The notes under the pieces were generated by a model. That model made no database searches and was not told the DNA's origin. It saw only the letters and a list, made by a program, of their open reading frames with translations. 37,155 nt of DNA from NCBI GenBank assembly GCA_030180075.1, contig JASNJN010000218.1, positions 1-37,155 on the forward strand, in the 5' to 3' direction. This stretch comes from Mikrocytos mackini. Its lineage: Eukaryota > Endomyxa > Ascetosporea > Mikrocytida > Mikrocytiidae. A program made the position numbers and the translations under genes. Below are positions 37,071 through 37,155 of this stretch, piece after piece (the first letter of the stretch is position 1; each line of letters opens with the position of its first letter).

Positions 37071-37155
37071 TTTGTCCACAAATTTCGTACTTTGTCCACA
37101 AGTTTATGATTCTTCCACAAGTTTTTGATATTTTCACAGAATTCTGTATTTTCCA
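37071..37155. repeat. Degenerate 20-bp tandem repeat at the window edge
   Basis: Four units of 19-20 bp (TTTGTCCACAAATTTCGTAC, TTTGTCCACAAGTTTATGAT, then two more diverged) run into the window end. The unit resembles the GCCACAAA repeats in the arms of the MULE-type MITE at 33406, so it may be the edge of a similar element. Confidence 0.6.

Noticed and set aside
1-37155. tRNA or rRNA genes
   Set aside because: No cloverleaf-like block with a GTTCRANNC T-arm and matching acceptor stem, and no conserved rRNA stretch, was found by eye.

Overview
The window looks like nuclear DNA from a microsporidian with an expanded, transposon-rich genome. The reasons are compact, essentially intronless eukaryotic core genes (an Sm-fold protein, a Q-SNARE, DNA polymerase alpha subunit B, a nuclear poly(A)-binding-type RRM protein) packed with 17-45 bp spacers, strongly AT-rich spacers, and several highly diverged orphan proteins. 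I cannot name a species. No tRNA, rRNA or CRISPR array was seen. Ns at 2171 and 36883-36884 mark assembly uncertainty.

Layout. 1-5.5 kb is AT-rich sequence with transposon wreckage: a foldback element (161-380), a decayed Ty3/gypsy RT-RNase H fragment (minus, 2905-3485), and a decayed hAT transposase (minus, 3689-4830) bracketed by hAT-type MITEs. 5.5-6.7 kb holds a putative membrane-anchored orphan gene. 7361-11871 is a complete and probably young Ty3/gypsy retrotransposon: intact 1433-codon gag-pol, 68-bp LTRs differing at one base, a 5-bp target duplication, a polypurine tract, and a primer-binding site that overlaps the gag start codon. 12.1-20.6 kb is the gene island: a 749-aa orphan, a second membrane-anchored orphan, a 160-codon orphan, an Sm-like gene, a small basic RRP12-tail-like gene that needs a 16-nt intron or a frameshift, a tail-anchored Q-SNARE, POL12/POLA2 and a PABPN1-like RRM gene. 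POL12 and the RRM gene start 44 bp apart around a palindromic TATA-like sequence.

20.6-37.2 kb is mostly mobile DNA: a foldback element beside a pogo-like terminus (22.4-22.8 kb), a hAT MITE (24.0 kb), a truncated pogo/Tigger transposase (25.5-26.3 kb), a Merlin (IS1595-type) transposase with one frameshift (26.8-27.9 kb), and two divergent MULE transposases (28.7-32.1 kb). One MULE is cut by an inverted-repeat element, the other is split by a 373-bp hAT-type MITE with a perfect 8-bp duplication. A series of MITEs follows, including a second 180-bp copy of the element at 3.5 kb and a 977-bp MULE-type MITE with a perfect 9-bp duplication.

The island genes serve ordinary cell functions (replication, RNA processing, membrane fusion) and do not form a pathway. 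The most unusual items are the ultrashort-LTR retroelement with its LTR/PBS/start overlap, the candidate 16-nt intron, and five transposase superfamilies plus their MITEs within 37 kb.
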